DNA of 64,000 nucleotides from Ophioderma brevispina (Eukaryota > Echinodermata > Ophiuroidea > Amphilepidida > Ophiodermatidae): NCBI GenBank assembly GCA_023653785.1, contig JAMKCH010084957.1, positions 26,344 to 90,343 on the forward strand, written 5' to 3'. Position numbers and translations under genes: made by a program. Position 1 is the first letter of the stretch. Every line of letters starts with the position of its first letter. Shown in pieces: positions 36,086 to 47,614 of the stretch. The notes below the pieces were generated by a model. That model saw only the letters and a program-made list of their open reading frames with translations, made no database searches and had not been told where the DNA came from.

Positions 36086-36425
36086 AGGTGCAACGAGAGA
36101 TTTTGAGGCACCTGAATATTGTGTAATTTCATATAGATTAGACACTCAATAGATTTCTTACCTTGTATTTGGCTACAGAAATGTCTTAAAAGAGAGAAAA
36201 AACGTGATTTTGATTTGCTTATATTTCAATAGAAAACATAGGCTGAATCTCGTATTTGCTCCTATACGAAATTAGAAATTGCACAATTTTTGTATCAAAG
36301 AAACATTTCTCAGCTTAATCCTTTCAGATGAAGATATTTTTGTTGGAAAGCTTTGCATCAGGGCAAAAATCAACACTTTCGATTTTTTTAGGGACACCTG
36401 ATACGTGAAATCTCTCGTTGCACCT
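36086..36425. mobile_element. TTAA-target MITE, copy 2, inside LINE family E
   Basis: TTAA flanks both ends (36082-36085 and 36426-36429). The terminal inverted repeat AGGTGCAACGAGAGATTT is perfect over 18 bp at both ends. It is 340 bp and non-coding. It sits between the endonuclease and RT parts of the host LINE, and its start AGGTGC is shared with copy 1 at 15257. Confidence 0.93.
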
Positions 36426-37282
36426 TTAACTTAACTTTTGATAATCTTTGTTTGAGTTTATGTTGGCATCACAAAAAATCTCTTATTATGGTTCTTTTGG
36501 TTGACAATATCTAGGTTGGTTGACACTGACAAAATGGTAAGTGATCACTAATATCAGTCACTAATATAGTTGACGAATTACATTTTCATTATTCGTCAAA
36601 ATATGAGCAATACATGTAGCTGAGGTAGCAGTAATTCGTGTTGATTTGTAAATAGTAGGCAACAATGAATATGAATAAATTAACTCAAGATATGAGTTGG
36701 TCTATCAATGTCTGCTTTTAACAAATCAATATTAAAATTACACATTACATAGACATATTTCTTCTCTGAGCTAAGTTGCTTAAAAGTAGGTTCAACATTT
36801 TAAATAAAATTTGCAATAGGTGTGTGAGATCTATATATATAACTCCAACAACAATATTCTAATATATCTTCTATTTCAATGAAGCAAGATTCAAAGCTTG
36901 AGTTTGCTTGGCACAAATATGTTCTTAATTTGTAGTTGACTTTTTTGAGATACCTACCTACACGCATACGCCACCTTTTCCCTGTCAATTCTATTTGTGT
37001 ACTCAATATTGAATACATCTTTGTTGTAAATATCATTTGGTTTATCTTATAAATTGGTTTCAGAAATTTCTATCACGTTAAGGTCACACTCTAAAGATTT
37101 TATACATTCAGTAAGAGAATCAAAATGTTGGGGCAGTCTTCTAATATTAATATTTAGCAAGTTAATTGTTCTACGGCTCGCATTTTTATTCAAACGAAAA
37201 TGTAGGAAAAAGGGGTTAGGAAAACGGATGGATATTGTTGTCGTTACTTAGTCTTTACTTGTTACATCGTTATAGCCCTTAT

Positions 37283-37579
37283 CAGTGGCGTACCCAGAGG
37301 GGCAGGGGGAGGCAGCTGCCCCTGTGGGTAATCTTGCCCCCCTTGCCCCCCTTGAAAAATTAGTGATAATCTGCACACGTGCCAATTTACATTGAAAACA
37401 ACACAGGCCTATACTATATACTAATTGTAAATATATGCTCAGGGTGGATCCCCCCTCTATTTGGAAAATTTGGCTCTATTGAGAAATATTTGGATCCTCC
37501 CCTCATGCCCCCTTGCCCCCCCGAAAATATTTGTATTTGTACCCCCCCCCCCCCTGAAAAAAGGCTGATTACGTCACTG
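37283..37579. mobile_element. hAT-like MITE with exact 8-bp target duplication
   Basis: The left end CAGTGGCGTACCCAG and the right end, CTGATTACGTCACTG, are inverted repeats of the common hAT-type CAGTG(G/A)CGTA form. The 8 bases GCCCTTAT flank both sides exactly (37275-37282 and 37580-37587), as expected of hAT transposition. It is 297 bp, C- and G-rich, non-coding, and inserted between the zinc-finger and endonuclease parts of LINE family E. Confidence 0.95.
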
Positions 37580-38299
37580 GCCCTTATTGGTTGGAAGCAA
37601 ATCGTATAGGGTTTAAAATCATTCTCGCCAGACTTAGATCTGCACAGGCTATTCTGAATCTAGGAGACTCGTTTAAGTCATTTAAATCATTGTTTATATC
37701 AGAGTTTATATCTATTACATGATCATTACTACAATTTCGACACGTAAAACCTTGGTATTTAAAGATTTTAGTTGCTTAGGTTTCAATTTTGTTAATTTTT
37801 GTATATGAATCCGTTACATTTTTTAGAACAAATATTTTTATGAAAAGTTTTCCCAATTTTTGTGCACACAATACATGTTTCATGACTTTTGAGCGACATC
37901 ACGTAACATTAAATACAAGGCAATAAATATCTAAATATAAGAGCAAAAAATCTCCTGTATTAAAAATAAGACATTAAATAGCACCAATAACAGCCAAATC
38001 TAGTAAGGCGCTCTCCAAATGAGCAATATAATATAACATTCAGTGTATAATCACCACAAGGTCAATCACAAAGAAAAGAACACAAGTTGGTCACCTAGTC
38101 ATAATTAAAGATTCAAAGAAACAACATTATACAATATTCATCATTGCACTTTGAAGAAAAATGTCATATTTATTTGTTCACATTTTTTCAACTAGAACAG
38201 TTACTTTGTTAATAATAGGTTCTATTTATTTGTCCTGAGGCTCAGAAGTCTCCTTGGTATTTCGAGATTTAGACTCCCAAGTAATACTGAGGTTCTGGG

Positions 38300-38690
38300 C
38301 TCTCTTTGAAGAACGGCGCTAATTTTCGTGCGCGCTCTCTCTTCATACCTCTAATAAACCGAAGTCTGATTTCCTTCTGATCAGCTCTCCAACTGTTGCT
38401 GGCTTCCTTTTTTCATTTTCCTCTCATCTAGGTCACTTTATCAAATCATCCACCAATCTGCATTATTTCTCCTTTAGAACTTGTTTACTTGTCTTGAGAA
38501 TGTTAATCTTATCTGTTTACCGTAGTACCTTTATCAGGATGTCCGCGGTACACCTTGCCATCGTGATGAGCACGTTCCACTTTGTTCTCAAAACCAAAAT
38601 TTGATAGCACATCATCCACAATTTCAATGACACATACGTATGTTATTTCTCCTCGTGTGGCGTTCCAGTCTGTGGTGCTGTTACACAACT
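38300..38690 (-). pseudogene. Possible ORF1 remnant of LINE family E
   Basis: On the minus strand, frame-shifted residues read YVCVIEIVDDVLSNFGFEN, KVERAHxDGK, RGHPDK (consensus RPRxI), then a VDDL..DLDERK-like phrase and KKxSQQQL. This spacing resembles the RNA-binding ORF1 proteins of CR1/RTE-type LINEs (an AHR.G..PRPI stretch followed by DDL..ldeRk). It lies about 400 bp upstream, on the same strand, of the zinc-finger start of ORF2, as an ORF1 should. Sequence decay is heavy, so the call is tentative. Confidence 0.45.
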
Positions 38691-40085
38691 ACAAGCAGTA
38701 TCCTGATCTTTTTCCATCTTTACAGGGAAACCTTAGATCGCTATCGGCCGATTCAGGTTCTCGATCTGTTGAGACATGGCCATTCAGCCCATGGGGTCCA
38801 GCTCCAGGGGTAAGATGCTCACTGGGTTCAATACCAATAGATGTTTCTTGTTTGATAGCAAGTCTTTCTTCCCACAAAGCGACTTTCTTGAACTTCCTTA
38901 AACATGTTAAAGACTGATTCAAGGGGTTTGACTTTGCTTTGCTTACTAAACTCTCTCTCTGGATTTAAGGCGGTAAACAGCAGGTCTATGTCCGGACATA
39001 AGGTGCTTCACATTAGATACGTGGCAGTTACGTTCGTGCATACTCTCAACACTTCGACGGATGTCTGGTGGAGCACTTCCTGCTAGGATGTGTAAGTTCT
39101 CCGTTGGAGTTGGATGAAGACATCTTGTGAAAAGCGGGCAGGAGGCATTTAGCGCTTGGCCAATCTTCTTGGCATTGGTTGATCTTTCCCATACAGGGCA
39201 GGCATCCTCTGCACACGAGTAGCACAGAGCCAGTGCTGTCAATCTTAGGGTATGTGGGCGCACCCCATCTTGTGCCATTGAGTTTGTTCAAGATATCATT
39301 GCGTGAACATACTTGAGTCAATGCCATCGGCTCTTCTTCGCTCTTAGCTGAGTAAAGATCATTCTATTTGTAAGCAATCCTCTGATGAACTCAGTCAAGC
39401 GGGTATCCTTGGTGAGTTCCAAGATCTTATGGAGTAGGCATCTGTGATTAACAGTATAATAACCTGTTGATAGGTCGACGAACACGACTCCAGTTACCAA
39501 ACCCTTCTCGAAAGCATTCTCGATATGCAGAACTAAGTTGAGTGAATATTGAAATGGCGAGTGAAACAAGGGTCGCCACTATACCTCTTCCGTTCTAGTT
39601 TGCTCTTTTTAGACTTCTTGCTGCACTATCTATTTAAAAGCAGTTGGTGGGCGACTTGGTTGGATGTAACATTTGGCTCAGTTTTGAGAATGTTCTGTTG
39701 GATCCCCTCGAAGCTTTCGGATGGTAGACCATGCTTTCTTGCTGTTATGGGTCATATTCAATTAAGGTATGCCAGGTTTTGATCTGCTCCTGGGAGATCC
39801 TCTCTTACACTTCCTCGCCTTTACGGTTGTTTTAGCTAAGAAAGGATCAGCTTCAAACATGGTGGTACACTCGTGGTATTCATTAGGACATTCCTTGGAA
39901 AGGCCTGCTATATATTCCGTCCTACAGTCTCTGGGTATGAATCTCCGGGCAGTCTTATTCATTAGTAGGGGCGAATTTCTTTTATATTCAGAGATAAGAA
40001 TTTTGAACCATATATCCTCCACAATTTGGTTGCCGTTTCAGTTACATCGTTGTCATACCATCGTCCATACTGGTATGGGGCATTG
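38691..40085 (-). pseudogene. Jockey-like LINE (family B), minus copy
   Basis: Minus-strand order: IPRDCRTEYIAGLSKECPNEY, a MTHNSKKAWSTIRKLRGDP linker, SLNLVLHIENAFEKGLVTGVVFVDLS..YxTVNHRCLLHKILELTKDTRLTEFIRGLLTNR (RT core start), then LTALALCYSCAEDACPVWERS, LNASCPL, PTPTENLHILAGSAPPDIRRSV and RLKSRE, and finally SIGIEPSEHLTPG..HGLNGHVS and SDLRFPCKDG. The YADD-containing part between about 39280 and 39330 is missing. The catalytic YDTVNH is altered to YYTVNH. The 3' end is cut at SDLRFPC, where family E sequence begins. This is one of the better preserved copies of family B. Confidence 0.88.
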
Positions 40086-43000
40086 AAAAGTACAATTTTA
40101 TATAAATTACATAATCCAGGAATTAAAAAAACAACAATTAAAACATCAACAATAAAAGGAGTTTGATAAAACCTCATCTTTTTTAGGAGATCATCGAAAA
40201 CCGTGAATTTCCCACAGTTTTGGTATCACATTTATCTATTTTCAACATAGACAATAATTTCTTGATTTTGTAATCATCCAAAGACAATTCTGAAGAGGCA
40301 GTTGTATAATTTCAATTTGAAATCTGGAAGTACTAATGGCTCAAGGTCCTGGGGGTAACTGCGTGTTCTGGTCAGATAATCACCCACATTACACAAACCG
40401 ACACCTGGCAGGCCATTTACTCCAACTTGAAGAGGACCTACCATAGATACAAATGTGAATAAATAATAGACCAGTTAACAGCAATGTTTGTAAACATGTT
40501 AGGGCCTGGTATCTTGAACTAGGTCGGCCTGACTGTTACACACTGGGCAATTGTATCTGTTAGAGTTTTAATACTATGGGCCATAACGATTGGCAGGCAT
40601 GGATTGGCAGTCAACAAAAGAAAGTGACGTAGGATGTTAACTGGTCTATACACTTTACAGGAAGCTGCTGACATACCACTCCTGTACACTATCCAATGAG
40701 CTGTATACCAGCTCATGAGCTGTATACCAGCTCATTTTGTATTGCACTGGTGTATTTCAATTGATGACTACGATATACATGTATATCAGTAGCAGGCCAT
40801 CTTGAAGTTCGAGTAGATGGCTTGGCAGATCTAGATCTCAGGTTTTGTGTAACGCGGGTGGTTGCTCCATCTGAATACACAGCTACCTCTAGGCTTACAT
40901 GGCTTATGTCAGAAGGCAAGGTACATTTTATCACACGCAGATGGCTGAAAATACCCTACTTTTTTATTTTCCTCTTACCACTTTGAAAAATCAGAATGTG
41001 TTTTGAACGCAACATTATCTCAGATTGTCATAATTAAGAAGTACCCCTGCAGTACAGAGCAGTTGATAGGTCATGCCAACTATGAAGGCCCAAAGGATAG
41101 TCTATTCCGTGAATCATTAGCATGGTTAGGGTCGTGTCGTTCAGTTGGAAATTTCTCCGCGTTTCACTCACATCAAACGGCGCCGTTTCTTTACCAGTGT
41201 ATGAGAGGTGACCTTGGAAAATTGCGTATAATTAACTTCTACGAAACAATTTATAGAACTTTAAAGACCCTAGAGTTTGTAATCTTAACCTACTTCATAT
41301 TCCAACTTACTGTTTTGCTTATCAACAGTTTACATGCAATATATATACCTGTCACTGGGCAATGTATGATACTGTTTTAATATCGCAATCAAAAAGTGTC
41401 AGATTATCATCATCAAATACAGGGGCCTGAAAACGCCCTACTTCTCTTGTTGCCATACTGTTGGACAGAAACGGATGTGGCAGTTGCAACATTATTTTTA
41501 AAATGTCATTGTTAATAATAACAGATAACGAGCAATATGTTGTATCTAAATAGCGAATGAACCTTACTCGCTTAGGGCAAAACTAAATGGGTCTATTATA
41601 CTTAGTGTGATTCATTATAAGTGCTTAAGGTTGTTGAAGGTATAAGCAAATGAACACCGTGTTCATCTGACGCTGGCGTGCTGTGAAAATGTTATCGTTT
41701 CCTATCCTGATTTATTCTAAAATAAATAACTATTATGGGGTTTTTCAATCAATTGACTAATTTGTAGCGATAAAGTAGGGCGCTTATATAGATGCGACTA
41801 AGCAGTGAGGAATTGACCCACGCCCTACTTTGAAATCTCTTCATTACCTGACATACTTTTAAATATAAACACAAAATACTACGAATATCGTTGGGAAAAG
41901 AGAAGGAAGAAGAGGGACATGATAGAAGAAGGGGGAGGTGCAGATGAAAAGGAAGAAGAGGAAGGAGGCAGAACACTTTTCAGTAATAAGTGTCAAGAAG
42001 AATGACAGGAAGAAAAGGACGTTGAGCAAAACTAGGAAATGGGAAATCAAAGCAAGAAAAGAAACGAAGGGAAAGGACAACTCCATCCTTTGCGAGAAGA
42101 AGTAAAGATTGACTCTCTTAGATGGAGATGGAGGGCGTCCTGGCATTAATAATAACGCGGGTGTAGATAGAGTAGCGCGGAATAGTTTACAACAAAGTTC
42201 TTGACCATTCTGTGATTGTGTGCACTACGTGTCGATATTTAGCAGCTATTATTTTTAGGAGGACTTCTTCATAGAAATGTATTGTAAGTTTGTGGCCAAA
42301 TGACCCAAATTCACTAGGCCCTGTTAATCTGTAACGTGTCCTTGAATGTAATTTCCTGGTAAATTCAAAGTTATTCAAAGTTAAAACAATTATCAAATAT
42401 AACGTAAAACTCCATGAAATATCAAGAAATCCAAACCGGATTTTCCTATAGTGTATCCCTATTCCACGCAACTGACCGCTTTTCATTAGCATAACACGTC
42501 ACTAATTTAGTGTATAAGAAATGAAGGTATTGAATACCTTTTATGAAAACATGAAAATGTAGTGTTGTAATCTGCCAATCAAGTAACTTAGACCATGTAG
42601 ACAACTTATTATGACTCTTGCACATTTCTGCCACCAGTGACTGCAGAGACGTTCTGCAAAAGTTACGAAAATATACATTTGAATACAAGACATCTCTTAT
42701 TGACAAAACGTTCGAAAAGTGTATTTGAAAAACATAAACTTGTAAACAATTTATATAATTACTCATGAAATAGGTGCATTTTCAAATGATGCAAGGAACA
42801 TGAATAAGGCACCAGTTGACTAAGTAAAGTACACAGCAGAGTTATACATACAAGCTTGAATGAGACATTCAAAAGAGTTTGGGACTAATTCTGCAACATC
42901 TGTAGTACCTCAAACATTTTTAGTTTCTTAGTCTATTGTTAAACCTGTACATTATCTGTAACGAATTCTTCCTTAACAAGGTCTTGAAAGTGCACGTCAG

Positions 43001-43454
43001 TACAAAAGGAATTTAACACGCACACTGACCTCTCACATGTCTGAGAATGAAATCTAGACAAATACGTGAAGATCAAATGGAATCACTATTTTAACAGTAG
43101 AGTTCACCTTAAGAATACATGATGTATTCCCCAAACCCCAGTTTCTACAATCTATGGTGTCATATATGGACATTTAATAATGATTTAATAATCAATTTCA
43201 GAAATGAGGAAATACGTGCATTACTACTTGCCACAGGATTTGTTTGAAATTATAAACATTTTATGCTTAGTGATAATTGTTATCACATTCTACCTTTTAC
43301 ACTTTCTAACAAGTTGCAATGTGCGTATCCATGCTGATGCCAATGATTATAATAAGGAATTATCTTAGAAACAAAAACAATACAGGAAGTAAAATTGCAT
43401 ATCCCCTTGGCTGACTAATTTTTTGTATATTGGCTACCAAATTACCTTTGACCT
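40086..43454. other. Unassigned 3.4-kb stretch
   Basis: No gene recognised. A phrase (C/T)GCCCTACTT recurs at about 40954, 41426, 41775 (inverted) and 41827, and at 34646. A purine-rich (GGAAGA-rich) tract covers about 41895-42070. Open frames, including those at 41003-41380 and 42187-42492, lack any family signature. Confidence 0.4.
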
Positions 43455-43700
43455 AGATTGAGAACCAGAATTGTCCGATCTAAGGTTTCCTTGCAGAAGT
43501 GGGGCTACCTGGAAGCAGACCGGGACACTTCCTGTGGTTGTGGAACGGCACCACAGACAATGAAACATCTCTTGGTCTGCTCACTGCTGGAGCAACAATG
43601 CACAAACAAGGATCTTGCGGAATTCAGTGAAGCAGCCAGGCGTTGTACTCTTCTTTGGCTGGATCATATTGAGAACCACAGTGTTTGGACACGATAAGAA
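43455..43700 (+). pseudogene. C-terminal end of jockey-like LINE family B
   Basis: A single open frame of about 79 codons: SKVSLQKWGYLEAD, then CGCGTAPQTMKHLLVCSLLEQQC and KDLAEFSEAARRC, WLDHIENHSVWTR and stop. The W..L....C.CG...QTM.HLL.C arrangement is the ORF2 C-terminal knuckle. It is isolated from the rest of the element (5'-truncated insertion), and its closest relative in the window is the end of the 13330-14395 copy. The stop codon after SVWTR probably marks the true family B terminus. Confidence 0.85.
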
Positions 43701-45600
43701 GAAGAAGCGCTTTGTAACCCTGATATATTATCAAATGCTGTTATTATTATTAATGTTAAATTTTCACATTTTCCTTCTCTGTACTAATTGCCTTCATTCA
43801 AGAAGCAAGACTGCATTTAGGCAATTAACAGTTGACTAAAATTGATAAACAACATTATTACAATTAGCCTTTAAGAGTTAGGCGACTAATATCTTTGCAG
43901 CTCTGTCAAATGGCCTTTAGCAAAGTCCATGTTTTCATCAATTACACACAAAAAAGTGTCTATGCAAAGTAATGTGAATTAATTCATAATTGTATTATTT
44001 ACGATCGTAGGAACAACAATGTTGTGTTTAGGACCAATGAAAAATAAACATGATAAAAAGTAAGTGGGTAAATGGTTTAGAGTTATGTAATGATTTTCTT
44101 CTAACTCTCAGACTGCCAATTATCCTTATCACAGAGAATAAAGTTCTCTTCATAAGATGACATGGTAATATTTGAGTCCGCAAGTTACAGAAGCAATACA
44201 ATGCGGTTTTTGTGTTTGCAAGAGGACATGGTATATCGTGCAAAAAAATAACAGAGCACAGCATAAAATTAAAATGGGGCAACCTGTGAAGACATGCGTT
44301 ACATGTTATTGTTATCGTCCTTGGTGCTCTACTCGTAAGCCAATAAAAAATATTCAGGAAGGTTTGGACCTTATTCTATACTTGGAAGAATGTACCATTG
44401 ATTAAGGTCAATACTACTTGGGCTGAGTGAGAGGAGACCAAAACAAAAATAAATTTCTGTTATATAAGTCTCAACATGGTTAGGGTCGTCTGGAGTGTAC
44501 CGAAAGGTATTTGATCTCAATGAAGAACCAGGATGTTTAATGACCCACACTACAGACTGTCCAAGAAAAACTATTTAAAACTATGAACCGTTGCTTAATG
44601 TAAGATACTGTGACTTTCTTTTTTAAACCAGTCCCTAAGCTAAAATCCTTATTTTATTCGATTTAATGAGCGACCCAAACTGGAGATATTGTCAATTGAC
44701 ACAATGTTAAAATTACCACTTGGAAAAAGTCACATACAGGTTCAAAAGTATAAGTTGCGTAGCATCTTTTGGAAATTAATTAAACTGTTTGCAAAAAAAA
44801 ATTGTAAGAGATCGAAGTGTTGGATTAACATGCATTGAATTAATCAATAAAATATTATGATTATTTACAAAAATTATCGCCCAAATTAAAATTTAAAATT
44901 ATGTTTAAAAAATTATGGCTTAGAAAAGTAACGGTGAAATCTGTCAAGCAAAGGGCAATTATGTGAAATGTAATGTACAAAAACTACCAACAGGGTGGTT
45001 GGCTGAATGCGTCTTCCTTACGCGCGATTCTTCGGAGTGTTGCATAATTCATTTTACATTTTCTCCGATATCAATGTAATAGTGCTATAGTGTAAATCGT
45101 TAATTAAATGGATATGGCATGTCGCGTGCGCACTGGGTCTTACTGCAATATGATAGCGTACTGTTTTGACACGCGTGCGGGCGTATGCTCTAAAACGCCC
45201 GCTAATTATGAATTTGATTACAGTCAAGTCCAAAATAATAGGGATTGGATAAAAACGTCCAGTTTATCCAGGCATCATAATAATACTAATAACATAATCA
45301 ATATTCTTTACCTTTGAACACTGTACTGTCATTAGTCTAAGAGCCCGGCCACTTATACGAACCTTAGGGTAATTGTTGGGTAGAAAAACATTGATACCAG
45401 ATGTTAGGTACGTAAGGTAATATGATAGGGTCAAATAGGATAGATTTGTTCTTGGTTTGCACTATCCCTGACATTCATGGAGGGGTGGTGGAGTACCAGC
45501 GGGGGGGGGTGGGGGGGTGGTTGTGTTGGGGGCAGGGGGCGCAGGCCCCCCCAAACGAAACCCTTGGCCCCGCCAGCCCCCCAATGAAATGACCTTTGTA
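43701..45600. other. Unassigned stretch, ending in a GC-rich patch
   Basis: No gene recognised. A strongly G- and C-run-rich patch at 45490-45590 precedes the MITE remnant and may be part of a larger degraded element. Confidence 0.4.
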
Positions 45601-45703
45601 CAGTGGTGTATATGGAGAAGAACCCAAATAAGCCCCCTCAACAAATGCCTTGGCCACCACCTTCTGCCCCCCCCCAATTTGCAAAAGGTTGGTTACGCCA
45701 CTG
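45601..45703. mobile_element. Short hAT-like MITE remnant
   Basis: It begins CAGTGGTGTATATGG and ends GGTTACGCCACTG, an imperfect inverted pair of the same CAGTG(G)CGTA type as the intact MITE at 37283-37579. The interior is C-rich like that element. No matching 8-bp target duplication was found, so it may be an internally deleted copy or only the right end of a larger one. Confidence 0.5.
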
Positions 45704-45889
45704 TGAGGGTGCAAAGCTATGTAAGATGAATAAGATAGGTTGGGATTAGACCCTTGGTTTGGAATTATTTTTTTGTGTGGGCCGCCAGCTAGTTGTGGGG
45801 ACCATTTAGCATCCGTGTACGTGTGATTGTATGGTGTGTTTCACTAAAATGTTTTTTTGGTTCAAAAAATGCGTTAATTTTTTTTTTTA

Positions 45890-46330
45890 AATTTGACCCG
45901 CAATTTAACAAGTGGACGTCCATTGGAACCAAACCTGTGTATATAGGTGCACAATGGGATTCCTCATATGTGATAAGAGTTCAAACTCATATGCCAAGGT
46001 CAAAGGTCATGTGGAGTCAATCGAAAAAATGGCTAAAAATTTTTTTTTTTTTAAAATTGCCTTAAATTTTATTTTTTAACATGACCTCCATTGGAACCCA
46101 AACTTATGTCATAGTGCCCATGGGATCCCTAACATGATGTGCCATGGTTAAAGGTCATGTGAGTCAAGTTGAAAAATAGGCTCAAAATCAAACTTTTGAA
46201 AACTTAATATTAAAAAAAAAACTTGAAGTTCAATTGGAACCAAACTTGTGTCATAGGTGCACCAAGGGATCCTTCATATGGGGATGCAGGTCAGGTCCAT
46301 ATGCCAATGTCAAGGTCAGGGCGAACCACA
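45890..46330. repeat. Tandem repeat, about three units of 145-175 bp
   Basis: Each unit has CCATTGGAACC(A/C)AA, then (T/G)GTGTCATAGGTGCAC-like, GGGAT(C/T)C, CATATG and AAGGTCA(A)GGTCATGTG-like phrases. Units start near 45914, 46090 and 46234. The units are diverged, and runs of T and A separate them. Confidence 0.75.
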
Positions 46331-47614
46331 GCTTATATTCTTTGAATAGTAAGCGCGAAAGCCGAGAACCGCGAATTCTATTTTTTTTCATAAAAGTACC
46401 CAAACTTTTTCCAAAATTAAAAACAAATAGGCGGTCGTCTCAAACTAACCAAAATAGATGTTGTTTATTTTGTAGACTAGGGCCCTGAGCGGGAAATTTA
46501 CCGATGGGGTCGCTCAGGTTTGGGCTAGAGTATTGTTGGTGTTGTTAAAAGTTTGCTTTACCTCACCTTTCCTTTTATATCTCAAGGAGCAGCGACATGT
46601 TGCATAAATTGGTCAATGAACTTTGCACAAGAATTAGTGTGTCTATTAATCAGTAGTAGAAGGTGGTATGGCGGTGACCATGAAACATGACGATTGACCA
46701 TGACGACCGCGAAAGATGATTGATGACTTACTATATTTGAACCGGGGCCCTTTTAAAATATTTGAAAAATATGTAGTTACTGCAGTTTTTCCGTTTTCAT
46801 TTTGTTGTGCTATATTTTTTATCATTCAACTTATGATGATATATTCTTATATTTATTATTATAAGCTACTATGGGGGTGAAGGAGAGAATGTCTATTGTA
46901 TGCACTAATTAAGACGTTAAGGCGAAAGGTCTTTTCCCCTAACCCACAGTATTACACGTTTTCCGTTTTGGCTAACAAAGGATAGGAATATCAATTTATG
47001 CAAATTAAGGGTAATCCTGTAGAATATCAACGGATAGAATATAATTTATATAATAATAAACTCTTATAACCTAATGAATAATTCAATTCCCCTTTATAAT
47101 CATTTAAAGTAATATATTGTTATTATTATTTTGTTATTAGGTACAGGGCTGCAAGCGGCTTTTTGAAATTTGAACAGTTGCACAATGATGTTACCGTTAA
47201 AGATGTTATCGGTGTTGGCAAAGTGATGCCGTCATTGCTTGAGGACAGCCTTTACTTCTCCAAGGTGATAGTTCATGATGATGCACAGAATGCACGTTGT
47301 CTGCATAAGAACATTTGAAAAAACAAATACAGACTTCCACAAGGTGCTAGAAACCATTGATAGGTGGATACATCAATAAGCAAGATATTCAACAGTCAGG
47401 ATCAGAAAAGCGTTTTGACATGGAAGGAAAGCGTGTATATAACTTGCTCAGAGGATATACAGATATATGGAAGTCACATTGCGAAGAGAAATAGAGGTAA
47501 AACACTTCCATCCAAATGTTGCGGACACTGAGTGGTGGCGGTCAATAAATCTTTTGACGTCAAGGTCGCCATTGGTCTAGCGTAATAAAAAAAATTTATC
47601 AGAAATATTAATGG
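46331..47614. other. Unassigned stretch with one short open frame
   Basis: A frame of about 55 codons (47150-47318) reading AASGFLKFEQLHNDVTVKD and SKVIVHDDAQNARC is unusually protein-like and follows a TTATTAG that could be a splice acceptor. I cannot place it. A small hairpin (CCTGAGCG..CGCTCAGG) lies at 46484-46519. Confidence 0.35.

Larger units (their letters stand above)
35423..37920 (-). pseudogene. LINE ORF2 (family E): zinc-finger region, endonuclease, RT start
   Basis: Minus-strand order: a cysteine/histidine segment near 37800-37900 (CIVCTKIGKTFHKNICSKK, later FTCRNC) resembling a PHD-type finger; SPRFRIACADLS; an APE-type endonuclease with INIRxLPxHFDSL, DLNVIEISETNL, YRSHTP, a VMCNFNIDLL segment and DISDHLPF; then RT N-terminal residues GPKLASDIQNTGKSYYDYL and LSTGIVPDKFKTAKVIPIHKK..FSNYRG. 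The usual GDFN of the nuclease reads CNFN, so the catalytic Asp is lost, while the SDH motif is intact. The element stops at about 35423 before the RT catalytic core. It carries two inserted MITEs. Multiple frame changes make it dead. Confidence 0.85.
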
